NCBI RefSeq assembly: GCF_014203235.1
Contig: NZ_JACHIN010000007.1
Span: 532,560 to 596,559, forward strand
From: Nonomuraea endophytica
Lineage (GTDB): Bacteria; Actinomycetota; Actinomycetes; Streptosporangiales; Streptosporangiaceae
Reading direction: 5' to 3'
DNA: 64,000 nucleotides
In this document: in pieces, positions 42,583 through 51,265 of the stretch
How positions within the stretch are numbered: the first letter of the stretch is position 1
Layout: each line of letters begins with the position of its first letter
Program-made: the position numbers and the translations under genes
Notes under the pieces: generated by a model
The model's input: the letters and a program-made list of their open reading frames with translations, nothing else
Told to the model about the DNA's origin: nothing
Database searches by the model: none

Positions 42583-43323
42583 TCACTCCAGCAAAGGCTT
42601 CAGATCGTACGGCGCGGCCAAGGAGACGATCAGATGCTCCACCCCCGCCGCCTCGAACTCCGCCGCCAGGTGCACCTGCTCCACGTCGATCATCACGGTC
42701 CGCTCGATCGCGCCCGGGTCGCGCCCGGCGGCCGCGCATCGGGTGTCCAGGTCGCGGCTGAGGCGGGTGAACTCGGTGACCGGGTCGGGGTGGCTCCAGC
42801 CGTACCAGTTCCAGAGGTCGGCGTGGCGGGCGACGGCGTCCAGCGTGCGGGGGCCCGCGCCCCCGATGAGCAGGCGCAACCCGCTCGCGGGCGGCACCAG
42901 CAGCCCGAGGCGCTCGCGCACCGCGGTGACGGCGCGCTCGAAGGCGGCGGCGCGTTCGGCCGCGGGCGGGAAGGGGTAGCCGTAGGCGAGATGTTCGCGC
43001 TCGTACCAGCCCGCGCCGAGCCCGAGCACCAGCCTGCCACCGCTCAGCAGGTCGACGGTGCGGGCCATGTCGGCCAGCAGGTGCGGGTTGCGGTAGGCGG
43101 TGCAGGTGACGAGGGGGCCGATGGCGGCGTTCCGGGTCTCCACGGCCATGGCTGCCAGCAGCGACCAGCACTCGTAGTGGGCGCCGTCGGGGCGGCCGTG
43201 GTGGGGGATGAAGTGGTCCCAGGTCCAGATGGAGTCGAGCCCCGCGGCGTCCGCGGCGCGCCAGGCGGCTCGCAGGTCGCCGAGTTCGCAGTGCTCAGGA
43301 CGGAGCTGCACGCCAAGCCTCAT
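42583..43323 (-). CDS. LLM-class F420-dependent oxidoreductase
   Basis: 246 aa from the ATG at 43323 (AAGGAG upstream). Luciferase-like TIM barrel: MRLGVQLRPEHCELGDLRAAWRAADAAGLDSIWTWDHF, ARTVDLLSGGRLVLGLGAGW (the characteristic G-R-L-x-L-G-L-G-A-G-W), and LLIGGAGPRTLDAVARHADLWN. It is shorter than many members (~300 aa) but complete. It uses F420 or FMN for reduction of an unknown substrate. The 51-bp gap to the upstream regulator gene carries TTGGCAA/TTGCCA repeats, so it may be controlled by that regulator. Confidence 0.87.
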   Translation of the reverse strand: MRLGVQLRPEHCELGDLRAAWRAADAAGLDSIWTWDHFIPHHGRPDGAHYECWSLLAAMAVETRNAAIGPLVTCTAYRNPHLLADMARTVDLLSGGRLVLGLGAGWYEREHLAYGYPFPPAAERAAAFERAVTAVRERLGLLVPPASGLRLLIGGAGPRTLDAVARHADLWNWYGWSHPDPVTEFTRLSRDLDTRCAAAGRDPGAIERTVMIDVEQVHLAAEFEAAGVEHLIVSLAAPYDLKPLLE

Positions 43324-43341
43324 GCTCCTTATCCAACACTC

Positions 43342-43370
43342 TTTGGCAAGTGCTTGGCAACCAATTGCCA
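43342..43370. promoter_or_regulatory. TTGGCAA/TTGCCA cluster before the LLM gene
   Basis: TTTGGCAA at 43342-43349, TTGGCAA at 43354-43360 and the dyad TGGCAA-CCAA-TTGCCA at 43355-43370, all within the gap between the regulator stop and the LLM start. The half-sites match those at 36683 and 39780, though here the arms face outwards. Confidence 0.48.
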
Positions 43371-43374
43371 GGCG

Positions 43375-44094
43375 CTATTGCTTCTGCTGCTGCTCTGGCG
43401 CGTAGATGTGCCGCCAGTGTTCCGCCGAGCGCTGCAGGTCGTCGCTGACCAGGATGAGGAACTGGCCCAGTTTGTCCAGCCGGGTTCCGGCGGGCGTGTC
43501 CACGCCGAGCGCTTGGGCGCTGCTCCGCGAGGCCTCGGCGATCAGGGTGTTGATCCGGACGCTGGCCAGCATGGCCTGGTACCACACGTCGTCGTCCATG
43601 ACGTAGCGCTCGGCGCGGCCACGGGGGTCGCGCTCGCGCTTGATGATCTCCATCTCCTCCAGGTAGGCGACCGCCTTGGAGATCGAGGCGGGGCTGACGC
43701 CCAGGCGTCGCACGAGTTCGGCCGAGGTGAGGCTGCCCCCGTCGGTGGTGAACAGCGCGGCGACCACCCTGGCCATCATCTGCGGCAGCCCGCTCTGCAT
43801 GAGCAGTTCGGTGAGGTGCTTGGACACCCGCTCCACGACCCGCGGATCACGCGCGCCGAGGTCGGCCGCCCTGCCTGACGCCGATCGGCCGGAGCCCTGG
43901 CGTACTGGTTGCCTGCTGGCCCGGTGGGCCTGGTCGGCGCGGTAGTCGTTCGGGCCGCCGTTGCGCATGACCTCGCGGGTGATGGTCGAGGTGGGCCTGT
44001 CCAGGTTGCGGGCTATGGCGGCGTAGGTCAGGCCGTCGCGCAGACCGGCGGCGATCTGACGACGGTCCTGCTGGGTGAGCCTCTGTCCGGGCAT
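43375..44094 (-). CDS. Regulator with IS30-like HTH fused to a MarR/GbsR-like domain
   Basis: 239 aa from the ATG at 44094. Residues 1-45 are an IS30-type HTH_38 (MPGQRLTQQDRRQIAAGLRD, GLTYAAIARNLDRPTSTITREVMRNGG), normally at the start of IS30 transposases, but no integrase domain follows. After a polar linker (QPVRQGSGRSASGRAADLG) residues ~90-170 form a winged HTH of the MarR/GbsR type (MMARVVAALFTTDGGSLTSA, ELVRRLGVSPASISKAVAYL). The C-terminal ~65 residues are helical and end in a Gln run. Such GbsR-like proteins are repressors. It lies upstream of the LLM gene and near repeated TTGCCA sites, so it is a candidate regulator of this region. Confidence 0.82.
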   Translation of the reverse strand: MPGQRLTQQDRRQIAAGLRDGLTYAAIARNLDRPTSTITREVMRNGGPNDYRADQAHRASRQPVRQGSGRSASGRAADLGARDPRVVERVSKHLTELLMQSGLPQMMARVVAALFTTDGGSLTSAELVRRLGVSPASISKAVAYLEEMEIIKRERDPRGRAERYVMDDDVWYQAMLASVRINTLIAEASRSSAQALGVDTPAGTRLDKLGQFLILVSDDLQRSAEHWRHIYAPEQQQKQ

Positions 44095-44197
44095 CGGGCT
44101 CCTTGCTCCTGACTTCTCGCATCATGCTGCTTGCTTCACGCCTCGCGCGTCACGCCTCGTGCTGCTTGCTCACGCGATTGAGGTTCAACTTAGCTTA

Positions 44198-44214
44198 GTG
44201 CAAACCACAGTTGC
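44198..44214. promoter_or_regulatory. TGCAA-N7-TTGCA dyad in the divergent region before the serine hydrolase
   Basis: The 262-bp region 44095-44356 between the divergent regulator and hydrolase genes is much richer in A/T than its surroundings and holds TGCAA-ACCACAG-TTGCA at 44198-44214, plus TGCAGC and TGCAAC boxes nearer the hydrolase start. It is a likely shared control region. Confidence 0.42.
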
Positions 44215-44356
44215 ATTAACTCGCAGCACTCACGCAACGATTATGCAGCTATAACCTGCAGCTTTGCGTTCTATTTCGCGGAATCGTGATTGACGAGTTC
44301 GTGTATGCAACGTAACTTTTGAGGTGTCGCGAAGATCCCTGAGGCAAGGAAACGAC

Positions 44357-45490
44357 ATGACATACACCGAGATCCAGAACGCCCTCGACCGCGCCGTCAC
44401 CGAGCACGGCGCGCCCGGCATCGTCGCCGAGATCCGCAACGGCGACGAGACCTGGTTCGGCACGGCCGGTGTCGCCGACCTCACCACCGGCGCCAAGCGC
44501 GTACCCGGCGAACACCTGCACACCGGCAGCTCCGGCAAGGCCTTCACCGCCGCCGCCATGCTGGCGCTGGAGGCCGAGGGCAAGCTGAGCATCGAGGACC
44601 CGGTCGAGGAGCACCTGCCCGGCGTGCTCACCAACGGCTACGACGGCAACAAGATCACCATCAGGCACCTGCTCAGCAACAGCAGCGGCCTGTTCGCCAC
44701 CGGCCTGGCCCCCGAGGCCACGTACCGCTACGCCACCCGCTCCGGCTTCGCCCAGCACCGCCTCGACGAGTGGACCAAGCAGGACCTGCTGAAGCTCGCG
44801 GTCTCCCAGCCGCCCGTCTTCGAACCCGGCGCCGCCTTCACCTACTCCAACGGCGGCTTCTACATCGCCGGCGCCATCATCGAGAAGGTCACCGGCAACA
44901 GCTACGCCGACGAGGTCAACCGCACGGTCATCCAGCCGCTCGGCCTGACCCACACCCACGTGCGCCGCCAGAACGAGTCCAGCTACGCCACCCCGCACCC
45001 CCGCGCGTACTCCTCCCTGTTCTTCAAGGACGGCACCGACCCTTCCACGGTCACCGCCGAAAACTGGCAGTCAGTCATGGAGGACCCCGGCACCCCGCCC
45101 CTCGACGTCACCGAGTTCAACACCTCCCTGGGCTGGTCGGCCGGCGACGTCGTCTCCACCAGCGGCGACATGATCCGCGTCATCGGCGCCCTGGCCTCGG
45201 GCACCCTGCTACCGGCGGAGCAGCACCGCAAAATGTGGACCACCATCTCCACCGAAGGCGGCCACTGGATGCCGTACACCCACTACGGCCTCGGCGTCTT
45301 CGAGTTCGACCGGGAGATCACCAACGGGCTCGTCCTGCGCGGCGTGGGCGGCAGCCTGTGGGGCTCCTACATCTCCACCGTCAGCACCCCCGACGGCGAC
45401 CACGTGATCTCCCTGCACACCAACACCGAATGGAAGACCTGGGACATCATGTTCGACCTCGTCAAGGCGGAGTTCGGCAAGGGCCTGTGA
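44357..45490 (+). CDS. Class C beta-lactamase-fold serine hydrolase
   Basis: 377 aa from the ATG at 44357 (AAGGAA upstream). Serine beta-lactamase/D-Ala-D-Ala peptidase-like family: the nucleophile motif is HTGSSGKAFTAAAML (SxxK), the second motif FTYSNGGFYIAGAIIEKVTG (YxN), and the third lies near GVGGSLWGSYIS. There is no signal peptide, so it is cytoplasmic and not a classical resistance enzyme; relatives are esterases or D-peptidases. It ends shortly before a strong hairpin. Substrate unknown. Confidence 0.88.
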   Translation: MTYTEIQNALDRAVTEHGAPGIVAEIRNGDETWFGTAGVADLTTGAKRVPGEHLHTGSSGKAFTAAAMLALEAEGKLSIEDPVEEHLPGVLTNGYDGNKITIRHLLSNSSGLFATGLAPEATYRYATRSGFAQHRLDEWTKQDLLKLAVSQPPVFEPGAAFTYSNGGFYIAGAIIEKVTGNSYADEVNRTVIQPLGLTHTHVRRQNESSYATPHPRAYSSLFFKDGTDPSTVTAENWQSVMEDPGTPPLDVTEFNTSLGWSAGDVVSTSGDMIRVIGALASGTLLPAEQHRKMWTTISTEGGHWMPYTHYGLGVFEFDREITNGLVLRGVGGSLWGSYISTVSTPDGDHVISLHTNTEWKTWDIMFDLVKAEFGKGL

Positions 45491-45520
45491 CACACTCCCC
45501 GGCCATGCGGACCGGGGCTT

Positions 45521-45559
45521 CCCCAGAGGTGCCGCGTACTTCAAGCGGCACCTCTGGGG
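45521..45559 (+). terminator. Strong hairpin terminator after the serine hydrolase
   Basis: CCCCAGAGGTGCCGC (45521-45535) and GCGGCACCTCTGGGG (45545-45559) form a perfect 15-bp stem with a nine-base loop, 30 bp after the stop. No U-run follows, as is usual in actinomycetes. Confidence 0.8.
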
Positions 45560-45599
45560 CGTTCTGCTTCCCAGCGCCGCACCATCCCAAGCGCACCCT

Positions 45600-45990
45600 C
45601 ACCTAAGCCCCGCCCTCTCCAGGGCCCGACTCCGCACCCCTTCGCCCCCGCCCCCCTCTCACCCTCTTCGCCCTCGCCCTCTTCGTCCCCCGCGCTCCCG
45701 CCTCCTCTCACCGCTCGGCCTTCACCCTCCGCCTTCGCCCTCTCGGCTCCCACCCTCATCCCAGGCCTCCTCATTCCGTCGTCCCATGCGCCCTCAACCC
45801 CTCTCGTCGCGGACCGCGCACCTCGGTTTTCGCCCCTCAGCCCTCTCGGCTCTCCGGTCCCGCCTCGCCCCTCCCCTCAGCCCGCCGCTCCCTCGCCCCT
45901 CCCCTCCCTCGACCTCCCTCTGTTCCTCGGCCGCTCGGCTTCCCCGGCCCTCTGCCCCTCGCCCCCTTAGCCCGTCGTGCCCGTGCTCCT
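45600..45990. other. ~390-bp polypyrimidine tract
   Basis: The plus strand is dominated by C and T (repeats of ccctc, cgccct, tcccct) for ~390 bp, with no gene: translated frames are low-complexity Pro/Ser/Leu or, on the other strand, Gly/Glu/Arg. The rest of 45560-46074 also holds no supported gene. The tract could form triplex DNA or mark a recombination scar. Confidence 0.65.
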
Positions 45991-46074
45991 AGGCCGGTGT
46001 TTCTTGAGCCGTCGGCGCGGTGGCCGTTTTGGATCTGGGGCCATGAAGGGCTTCCAAGGGGGATGTCCGTATGT

Positions 46075-46088
46075 GACAGATAACTGTC
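46075..46088. promoter_or_regulatory. GACAG-ATAA-CTGTC dyad upstream of the GlxA-type regulator
   Basis: A 14-bp inverted repeat 37 bp before the start; GTCAC (46097-46101) and GTGAC (46112-46116) form another pair closer in. An ACAATC box ends just before the ATG at 46126, so the transcript may be near-leaderless. Autoregulation is likely. Confidence 0.42.
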
Positions 46089-46125
46089 GTTGCGGTCACT
46101 CCGTGCATTCGGTGACAATCGGGAC

Positions 46126-47109
46126 ATGTCCACCGCACACCGCGTTGTGATCGCGCTCTTCCCGAACGTCGACCTGCTCGACGTCACCGGCCCGGCCGAG
46201 GTGTTCGCCCTGGCCAACCGGGTCAGCGGCCGCGCCCTGTACGAGGTGCTGCTGGCGGGACCCCAAGGCGGCCACGTCACCACGTCTGCCGGGGTGAAGC
46301 TGGTAGCCGATCTGTCGTTCGACGAGGTCGGAGACCGTGTGGACACCCTGCTGGTACCAGGAGCCGTAGACGTAACCCCGCAAGGCCCGCTAGCCCTGAC
46401 GGACCCCGAAGTAGTGGCATGGGTCCGACAAACCGCTCCGATAGCCCGGCGCGTGGCATCGGTGTGCGTAGGCGCGCACATCCTGGCGAAGGCCGGACTA
46501 CTGGAAGGCCTCACAGCCACCACCCACTGGTCCACCGCCGCACAACTGGCCGCAGATCACCCGAACATCACCGTCGACCCCGACCCGATCTTCGTACGTT
46601 CCAGCAGCCGGGTCTGGACCGGCGCAGGCATCAGCGCCTGCCTCGACCTGACCCTCGCGCTCGTCGCCGACGACCACGGCGAGGAGACCGCGCTGGCGGT
46701 GGCCCGAGAACTGGTCATGTACCTGAAGCGGCAGGGCGGCCAGAGCCAGTTCAGCGTCCCGCTGGCCCATGCGGCCACCGGCCGCCGCGACATCGACGAC
46801 CTGCGCCTATGGATCGCCGAACACCTGACCGAGGAGCTCACCCCGGTCGAAATGGCGGCCCGGATGGGGCTGAGCCAGCGCCAGTTCGCCCGCGTGTTCC
46901 GGCAACGTACCGGCACCACTCCCGGCGCCTACATCGAGGCCGCCCGCGTAGAGGCGGCCCGGCGCCTACTGGAAACCACCGACCTGCCCCTGCCCCGAGT
47001 GGCGACCGAAAGCGGCTTCGGCTCCGTGGAAACCCTGCACCGCGCCTTCCGCCGCCGCCTCGGCACCGGCCCAGGCTCCTACCGCCGCCGCTTCCGCACC
47101 GTGGCCTAA
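46126..47109 (+). CDS. GlxA-type AraC family regulator (DJ-1/PfpI + AraC)
   Basis: 327 aa from the ATG at 46126. Residues 1-~170 are a DJ-1/PfpI-like domain (RVVIALFPNVDLLDVTGPAEVF; VASVCVGAHILAKAGLLEGL with the nucleophile-elbow Cys; TATTHW; WTGAGISACLDLTLALV). Residues ~215-325 are an AraC DNA-binding domain with two HTHs (LTPVEMAARMGLSQRQFARVFRQRTG; LPRVATESGFGSVETLHRAFRRRLG). Regulators of this type usually activate a neighbouring hydrolase or catabolic gene, here the isochorismatase-like gene 246 bp downstream on the same strand. Confidence 0.9.
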   Translation: MSTAHRVVIALFPNVDLLDVTGPAEVFALANRVSGRALYEVLLAGPQGGHVTTSAGVKLVADLSFDEVGDRVDTLLVPGAVDVTPQGPLALTDPEVVAWVRQTAPIARRVASVCVGAHILAKAGLLEGLTATTHWSTAAQLAADHPNITVDPDPIFVRSSSRVWTGAGISACLDLTLALVADDHGEETALAVARELVMYLKRQGGQSQFSVPLAHAATGRRDIDDLRLWIAEHLTEELTPVEMAARMGLSQRQFARVFRQRTGTTPGAYIEAARVEAARRLLETTDLPLPRVATESGFGSVETLHRAFRRRLGTGPGSYRRRFRTVA

Positions 47110-47355
47110 ACCCTTTTCCGCGGTACGGCGGCGCCAACCCGACCCACCCCAAATACCCACCACTCACCAGCGGCGACGACCCAAGCCCGCACCCGTGTCG
47201 GCGCAAGCCTGCCCAAAACCCCGAGGCGCACACACCCAGCCCACATGGGCGCGTATCCAGCAAAACACCTAGCAAGCTCCAGGAACGCGCCCCCACCAAG
47301 CCACCCAGAAATCCCGAGGCGCAAGCCTGCAAGACAACCCGAGAGGAACGCCATC

Positions 47356-47964
47356 ATGAGCACCACCGCTTCGCCCACCCTCCGCCAGGTCTCCGGCCTG
47401 CCCACCGACCCCGCCCGCCTGACCGACGCGACCCTGATCATGATCGACTACCAGAACACCTACACCACCGGCGTCATGGCCCTCACCGCCGCCGACCAGG
47501 CCCTAACCGCAGGAGCCCGCCTCCTCGAACGCGCCCGTACCGCCGGCACAAAGATCATCCACATCGTCAACGACGGCGGCCCCGGCACCCCCTACGACAT
47601 CCGAGCCGAGATCGGCGCCATCGACCCGCGGGTAGCACCGCGCGACGGTGAGCCGGTGGTGGTCAAGACGTTCCCGAACGCCTTCCACGAGACCGACCTC
47701 CAGCAGGTCCTGACCGGCTTGAACGCAGGCCCCGACCTCATCCTGGCGGGCTTCATGACCCACATGTGCGTTACGTTCACCGCACAAGGAGCCTTCAACC
47801 TGGGCTACCGCCCCACGGTCGTCGCCGACGCCTGCGCCACCCGCCCACTCCCCGGCGCGGACAACACGGTGGTGCCCGCCACCACCCTGCACACCGCCGC
47901 CCTGACCACGATCGGCGACCTGTTCGGCGTGGTCGTCCCCAACGCCGACGCCCTCCCGATCTGA
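47356..47964 (+). CDS. Isochorismatase-family cysteine hydrolase
   Basis: 202 aa from the ATG at 47356 (GAGAGG upstream). The catalytic triad is readable: Asp in LIMIDYQNTY, Lys in VVKTFPNAF and Cys in GFMTHMCVTFTAQGAF. Such enzymes hydrolyse amides or vinyl ethers (nicotinamidase, N-carbamoyl compounds, isochorismate); an isochorismate role is not supported by neighbours. The GlxA-type regulator upstream is its likely controller. The gap before it (47110-47355) contains short repeats around CCGAGGCGCA but no gene. Confidence 0.9.
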   Translation: MSTTASPTLRQVSGLPTDPARLTDATLIMIDYQNTYTTGVMALTAADQALTAGARLLERARTAGTKIIHIVNDGGPGTPYDIRAEIGAIDPRVAPRDGEPVVVKTFPNAFHETDLQQVLTGLNAGPDLILAGFMTHMCVTFTAQGAFNLGYRPTVVADACATRPLPGADNTVVPATTLHTAALTTIGDLFGVVVPNADALPI

Positions 47965-47989
47965 CATCCCACACCGACCCACCATCGCC

Positions 47990-48037
47990 CGAGCCTCCGG
48001 CCCACGCGCTTACCCACAGCGACCGGCCGGAGGCTCG
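47990..48037 (+). terminator. Hairpin terminator after the isochorismatase gene
   Basis: CGAGCCTCCGGCC (47990-48002) and GGCCGGAGGCTCG (48025-48037) form a perfect 13-bp stem with a 22-base loop, 25 bp after the stop. Confidence 0.75.
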
Positions 48038-48361
48038 TGCCGCGGGACCGGTCTCTCCTTGAATCACTCATCCATGCTCTGAAGACCACTTGAGGCTCAG
48101 CGAGGTAATCTCCCGGTAGACGAGCGCGCCTGGCGGGTGAGCTTCCGCCTGCTGAGCAGATCCGCCTGCCAAAGGAGACCTGGCGATCCCGGGCAGGGCG
48201 AGGCCATGAGGGTGAACCCTGGCGCAAGCGGGGAGTCGGGCTCCGCCCGACGGAAACGCGCGGAGCGAAGCGGGGCACCCTTGTCCTGGGTGGGGTCCAA
48301 CTGCCTAACCACTTAGCCGGGCAACGGGTGGGCCTGGCAGAACGCGCGAAGCACCTTGCCG
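48038..48361 (-). repeat. Intergenic region with copy B of the dispersed element
   Basis: No gene is seen in these 324 bp. Read on the minus strand from the stop of the SARP gene, it starts with GGCAAGGTGCT (48360-48350), then a block at 48332-48288 that matches 9430-9476 apart from a few substitutions (identical runs CCCACCCGTTGCCC and AAGTGGTTAGGCAG), then 22 bp at 48273-48252 identical to 9328-9349. So the two copies share three segments in a different order and both begin one base after a stop codon. Confidence 0.75.
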
Positions 48362-51265
48362 TTAGAACTTGCTGCGGAGTTCGTCCACGCGGGCTCGCCA
48401 CACCTTGGCCTCGCTGTCCGTGAAGATGGCCTCTGCTCGTTCCAGCCGCACCGTAGCCATCTCCGGCTCGTCGCGGGCCAGCGCCAACTCCGCCAACGCC
48501 AGCAAGGACTGGCCCTCGCACTGCTGGCTGCCCCCCAAACACGCCGCCATCAAGGCGTCGCCCAGCAACGGCCGGGCCCCGGCCAAATCGCCCTGGGCCA
48601 GCCGCACCCGTCCGATCCCCAGGAGCGCGAACGCCTCGCCGATGGAGTCGTTCATGCTGGTCGCCGTGTGCAGGGCGGCGTCGAACGACTCCTCCGCCGC
48701 CTCCAGCCGCCCTCGCGTGAGCAACGCCTCGCCCAGCCGGAATCGCACCTGCGCCTCGATCCGGCTCGACCCGGTACGCACGCAGATGGCCAGCGACTCC
48801 CGCAGGTACGGCTCGGCCTCCTCCGCCCGCCCCGACTCCAGGTGGATCTGCGCGATGTTGCGCAACACGTGCGCCTCCCCGACGGGATCACCAACAGACC
48901 GCAGGTCTTCGAGCGCCTGCTCGTACCACTCCTGAGCGACGGTGTACTGCCCCTTGGTGCGCTCGATGAAGGCCAGGTGCCGCAGAACGAGCCCACGCCC
49001 ATGCACGTCCCCGCTGGCCTCGAACCAGGCGCGGGCCGATTCGAGGTTCTGCTGCGCCTCGGCCAGCCGCTGCTCGACCAGCTCCAGCCCACTGAGCGAG
49101 TACCGGACGACAGCTTCGCCCCGCTTGTCACCGGCCCGCCGTACAGCACCCCAGGCCACTTCGTGCGTCTCCCGCCAAGCCTGCCGATAGGACCGGGTCT
49201 CGAAAAGCGTGACGGAGGTGACGGCCAGATCCCAGCAAAGCTCATGCAGCCCAAGGCGGGCAGCCTGATGCACGCTGGACACCAGGTTGGTGAGCTCGAT
49301 CTGGAACCACTCGATCGGATCGGCGATCAAGCTCTCCACCAGCTCTTCGGGCAGAGTCCACGGCTCGGTGTCGGAGTGCAGGATGGTGTAGTCGCCGCCG
49401 TACGCCTGCCGATGCGCCCGGCTGGCCAGGTGAAGCCAGCACCGCAGCAACCGGTGCAGCGCCTCTTCCTGCTCCTGCGCCGGAATCTCCCGAGCCAGCA
49501 GCTCACGCACGTAGGTCCTGGTGAGGTCGTGCAGCCGGTACCGGACCTGCTGGTCGTCCCGGACAACAAGGTCGACCAGGCGTTCCTCGACCAGGGTCTC
49601 CAGGATGTCGGTGGCGGCGTAGGGGTCCATGTCGAGGAGCGGTCCGGCGATCCAGCCGCCGAAGTCGACCTCGTCCAGCGCCCCGAGCAGCAGCACCAGC
49701 CGGGCGGCCGGCGGGTCGAGTTCCTGGCAGGAGATGGAGATGGTGGCCCGGACGCTGGCGTCGCCGAGGATCAGCTCGTCGAGGCGGCGGCGTTCGTCGG
49801 CGAGCCTGCGTACCATCTGGTCGATCTGCCAGTGCTGGCGCATGGAGAGCTTGGCCGCGACGATGCCGAGGCCGAGGGGCAGGTGGCCGCAGGCTTCGGC
49901 CAGGCGTCTGGCGGCGGCGTGCTGGGTCATGACGCGGCCTTGGCCGATGACCTGGGAGAGCAGTTCGAGGCTGGTGGCCTCGTCGAAGACGTCGAGGTCG
50001 ACGTGGTGGGCGCCGTGCAGGCCGATGACGGAGCGGCGGCTGGTGACCAGGAGGGCGCAGCGCGGCTCGGCGGGCACCAGGGGCAGGATCTGGCGGGCGC
50101 TGGCGGCGTCGTCGAGCACGACGAGTACGCGCCGGTTGGCCATGACGCTGCGGTACATGGTGCCGAGTTCGACGATGCCGCTCGGGAGCACGGAGGGGGC
50201 GACGCCGAGGGAGCGCAGCAGGCGTTCGAGCACCTGCTCGGCGGGGACGGGGTGGCCGTCGGCGTCGCGCAGGTGGGCGTAGAGCTGTCCGTCGGGGAAG
50301 GCTTCGCGGGCTTTGTGGGCGGCGTGTACGGCCAGCGCCGTCTTGCCCACCCCGCCCGGCCCGGTGACCATGACCACGGCGGCCCGGTGCAGCTGCTGCG
50401 AGTTGACCAGGTGGTCGCGCACGTCGGCGATGACCTCGTCGCGGCCGACGAAGTTGGACGGTGCGGCGGGCAGCTGATGGGGCACGATCTTCGCCGGCTC
50501 GGCGACGGGCGCGGCGGCCAGGGCGGGGTCCTGCGACAGGATGGCCTGTTCGAGCTGGCGTAGTTCTTCGCCGGGGCTGAGCCCGTGTTCCTCGACGAGC
50601 GTGTACTGAACGTTCCTGAGCACTTCGAGCGCCTCGACCTGCCGGTCGGCGCGGTAGAGGGCGAGGGCGAGCTGCATGTGGAGCTCTTCGCGCAGCGGGT
50701 GGACGGCGACGAGTTCCTTGAGCTCGCCGAGCAGCTCGTGGTGGCGTTGCAGGCGTAGTTCGAGGTCGATGCACTCCTGGAGCGCGACGAAGCGTTCCTC
50801 GTTGTGGCGGGTGGCGGCGGCCTGGACGCGGCGGCTGTTGATGCCTTCCAGCGCCTCGCCCCGCCACAGGGCCAGGCCGGCGCGGAACTCGCTGACCGCT
50901 CCTTCGAGGTCCTGGGAGCGTGCGACCTCCCGGCCGCGGGTGACGTGGCGGCGGAAGCGGGTGAGGTCGAGGCAGTCTTCGGGGACCCGGATGAGGTATC
51001 CGGCGGAGTGGGTGACGATGATCTCGGCGTCGGTGTACTTGCCGAACCAGCCGCGGAGCTGGGAGATGCAGATCTGAACCTGGGCGTCGGCGGTCTTCGG
51101 GGGTTCTTCGCCGTAGAGCGCCTCGACGAGGCGGCCGGTGGTGACCACCCGGCCGGGTTCGAGTAACAGCATCACCAGCACGATCTGGCGGCGGCGGCCC
51201 TCGATATTCACCTTGGTTCCGGCGAATACTTCGAGCGGCCCAAGCACCCGAAACTCGAGGATCAA
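48362..51265 (-). CDS. AfsR/SARP family regulator (SARP-NB-ARC-TPR)
   Basis: 967 aa from a TTG at 51265 with AGGTGG five bases upstream; GTG at 51280 is the main alternative. Order: OmpR-like winged HTH (LEFRVLGPLEVFAGTKVNIE; IVLVMLLLEPGRVVTTGRLVEALYG), bacterial transcriptional activation domain (~95-250), NB-ARC ATPase (Walker A GPGGVGKTALA ~340; Walker B RVLVVLDDA; LVTSRR) and C-terminal TPR repeats (~660-960). Large SARPs activate antibiotic clusters by recruiting RNA polymerase to direct-repeat promoters. It lies 195 bp downstream of the NRPS cluster on the same strand, behind a terminator, and is the likely cluster activator. Confidence 0.9.
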   Translation of the reverse strand: MILEFRVLGPLEVFAGTKVNIEGRRRQIVLVMLLLEPGRVVTTGRLVEALYGEEPPKTADAQVQICISQLRGWFGKYTDAEIIVTHSAGYLIRVPEDCLDLTRFRRHVTRGREVARSQDLEGAVSEFRAGLALWRGEALEGINSRRVQAAATRHNEERFVALQECIDLELRLQRHHELLGELKELVAVHPLREELHMQLALALYRADRQVEALEVLRNVQYTLVEEHGLSPGEELRQLEQAILSQDPALAAAPVAEPAKIVPHQLPAAPSNFVGRDEVIADVRDHLVNSQQLHRAAVVMVTGPGGVGKTALAVHAAHKAREAFPDGQLYAHLRDADGHPVPAEQVLERLLRSLGVAPSVLPSGIVELGTMYRSVMANRRVLVVLDDAASARQILPLVPAEPRCALLVTSRRSVIGLHGAHHVDLDVFDEATSLELLSQVIGQGRVMTQHAAARRLAEACGHLPLGLGIVAAKLSMRQHWQIDQMVRRLADERRRLDELILGDASVRATISISCQELDPPAARLVLLLGALDEVDFGGWIAGPLLDMDPYAATDILETLVEERLVDLVVRDDQQVRYRLHDLTRTYVRELLAREIPAQEQEEALHRLLRCWLHLASRAHRQAYGGDYTILHSDTEPWTLPEELVESLIADPIEWFQIELTNLVSSVHQAARLGLHELCWDLAVTSVTLFETRSYRQAWRETHEVAWGAVRRAGDKRGEAVVRYSLSGLELVEQRLAEAQQNLESARAWFEASGDVHGRGLVLRHLAFIERTKGQYTVAQEWYEQALEDLRSVGDPVGEAHVLRNIAQIHLESGRAEEAEPYLRESLAICVRTGSSRIEAQVRFRLGEALLTRGRLEAAEESFDAALHTATSMNDSIGEAFALLGIGRVRLAQGDLAGARPLLGDALMAACLGGSQQCEGQSLLALAELALARDEPEMATVRLERAEAIFTDSEAKVWRARVDELRSKF

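Noticed and set aside
44000..44094. IS30 transposase
   Set aside because: Only the HTH_38 part is present; no integrase core, no terminal repeats and a second winged HTH follows, so it is a regulator.
44357..45490. Antibiotic-resistance beta-lactamase
   Set aside because: No signal peptide and esterase/D-peptidase-like motifs; resistance is not supported.
47356..47964. Isochorismatase for siderophore synthesis with the NRPS cluster
   Set aside because: No isochorismate synthase or DHB genes, a terminator and the SARP gene intervene, and its neighbour is a GlxA-type regulator.
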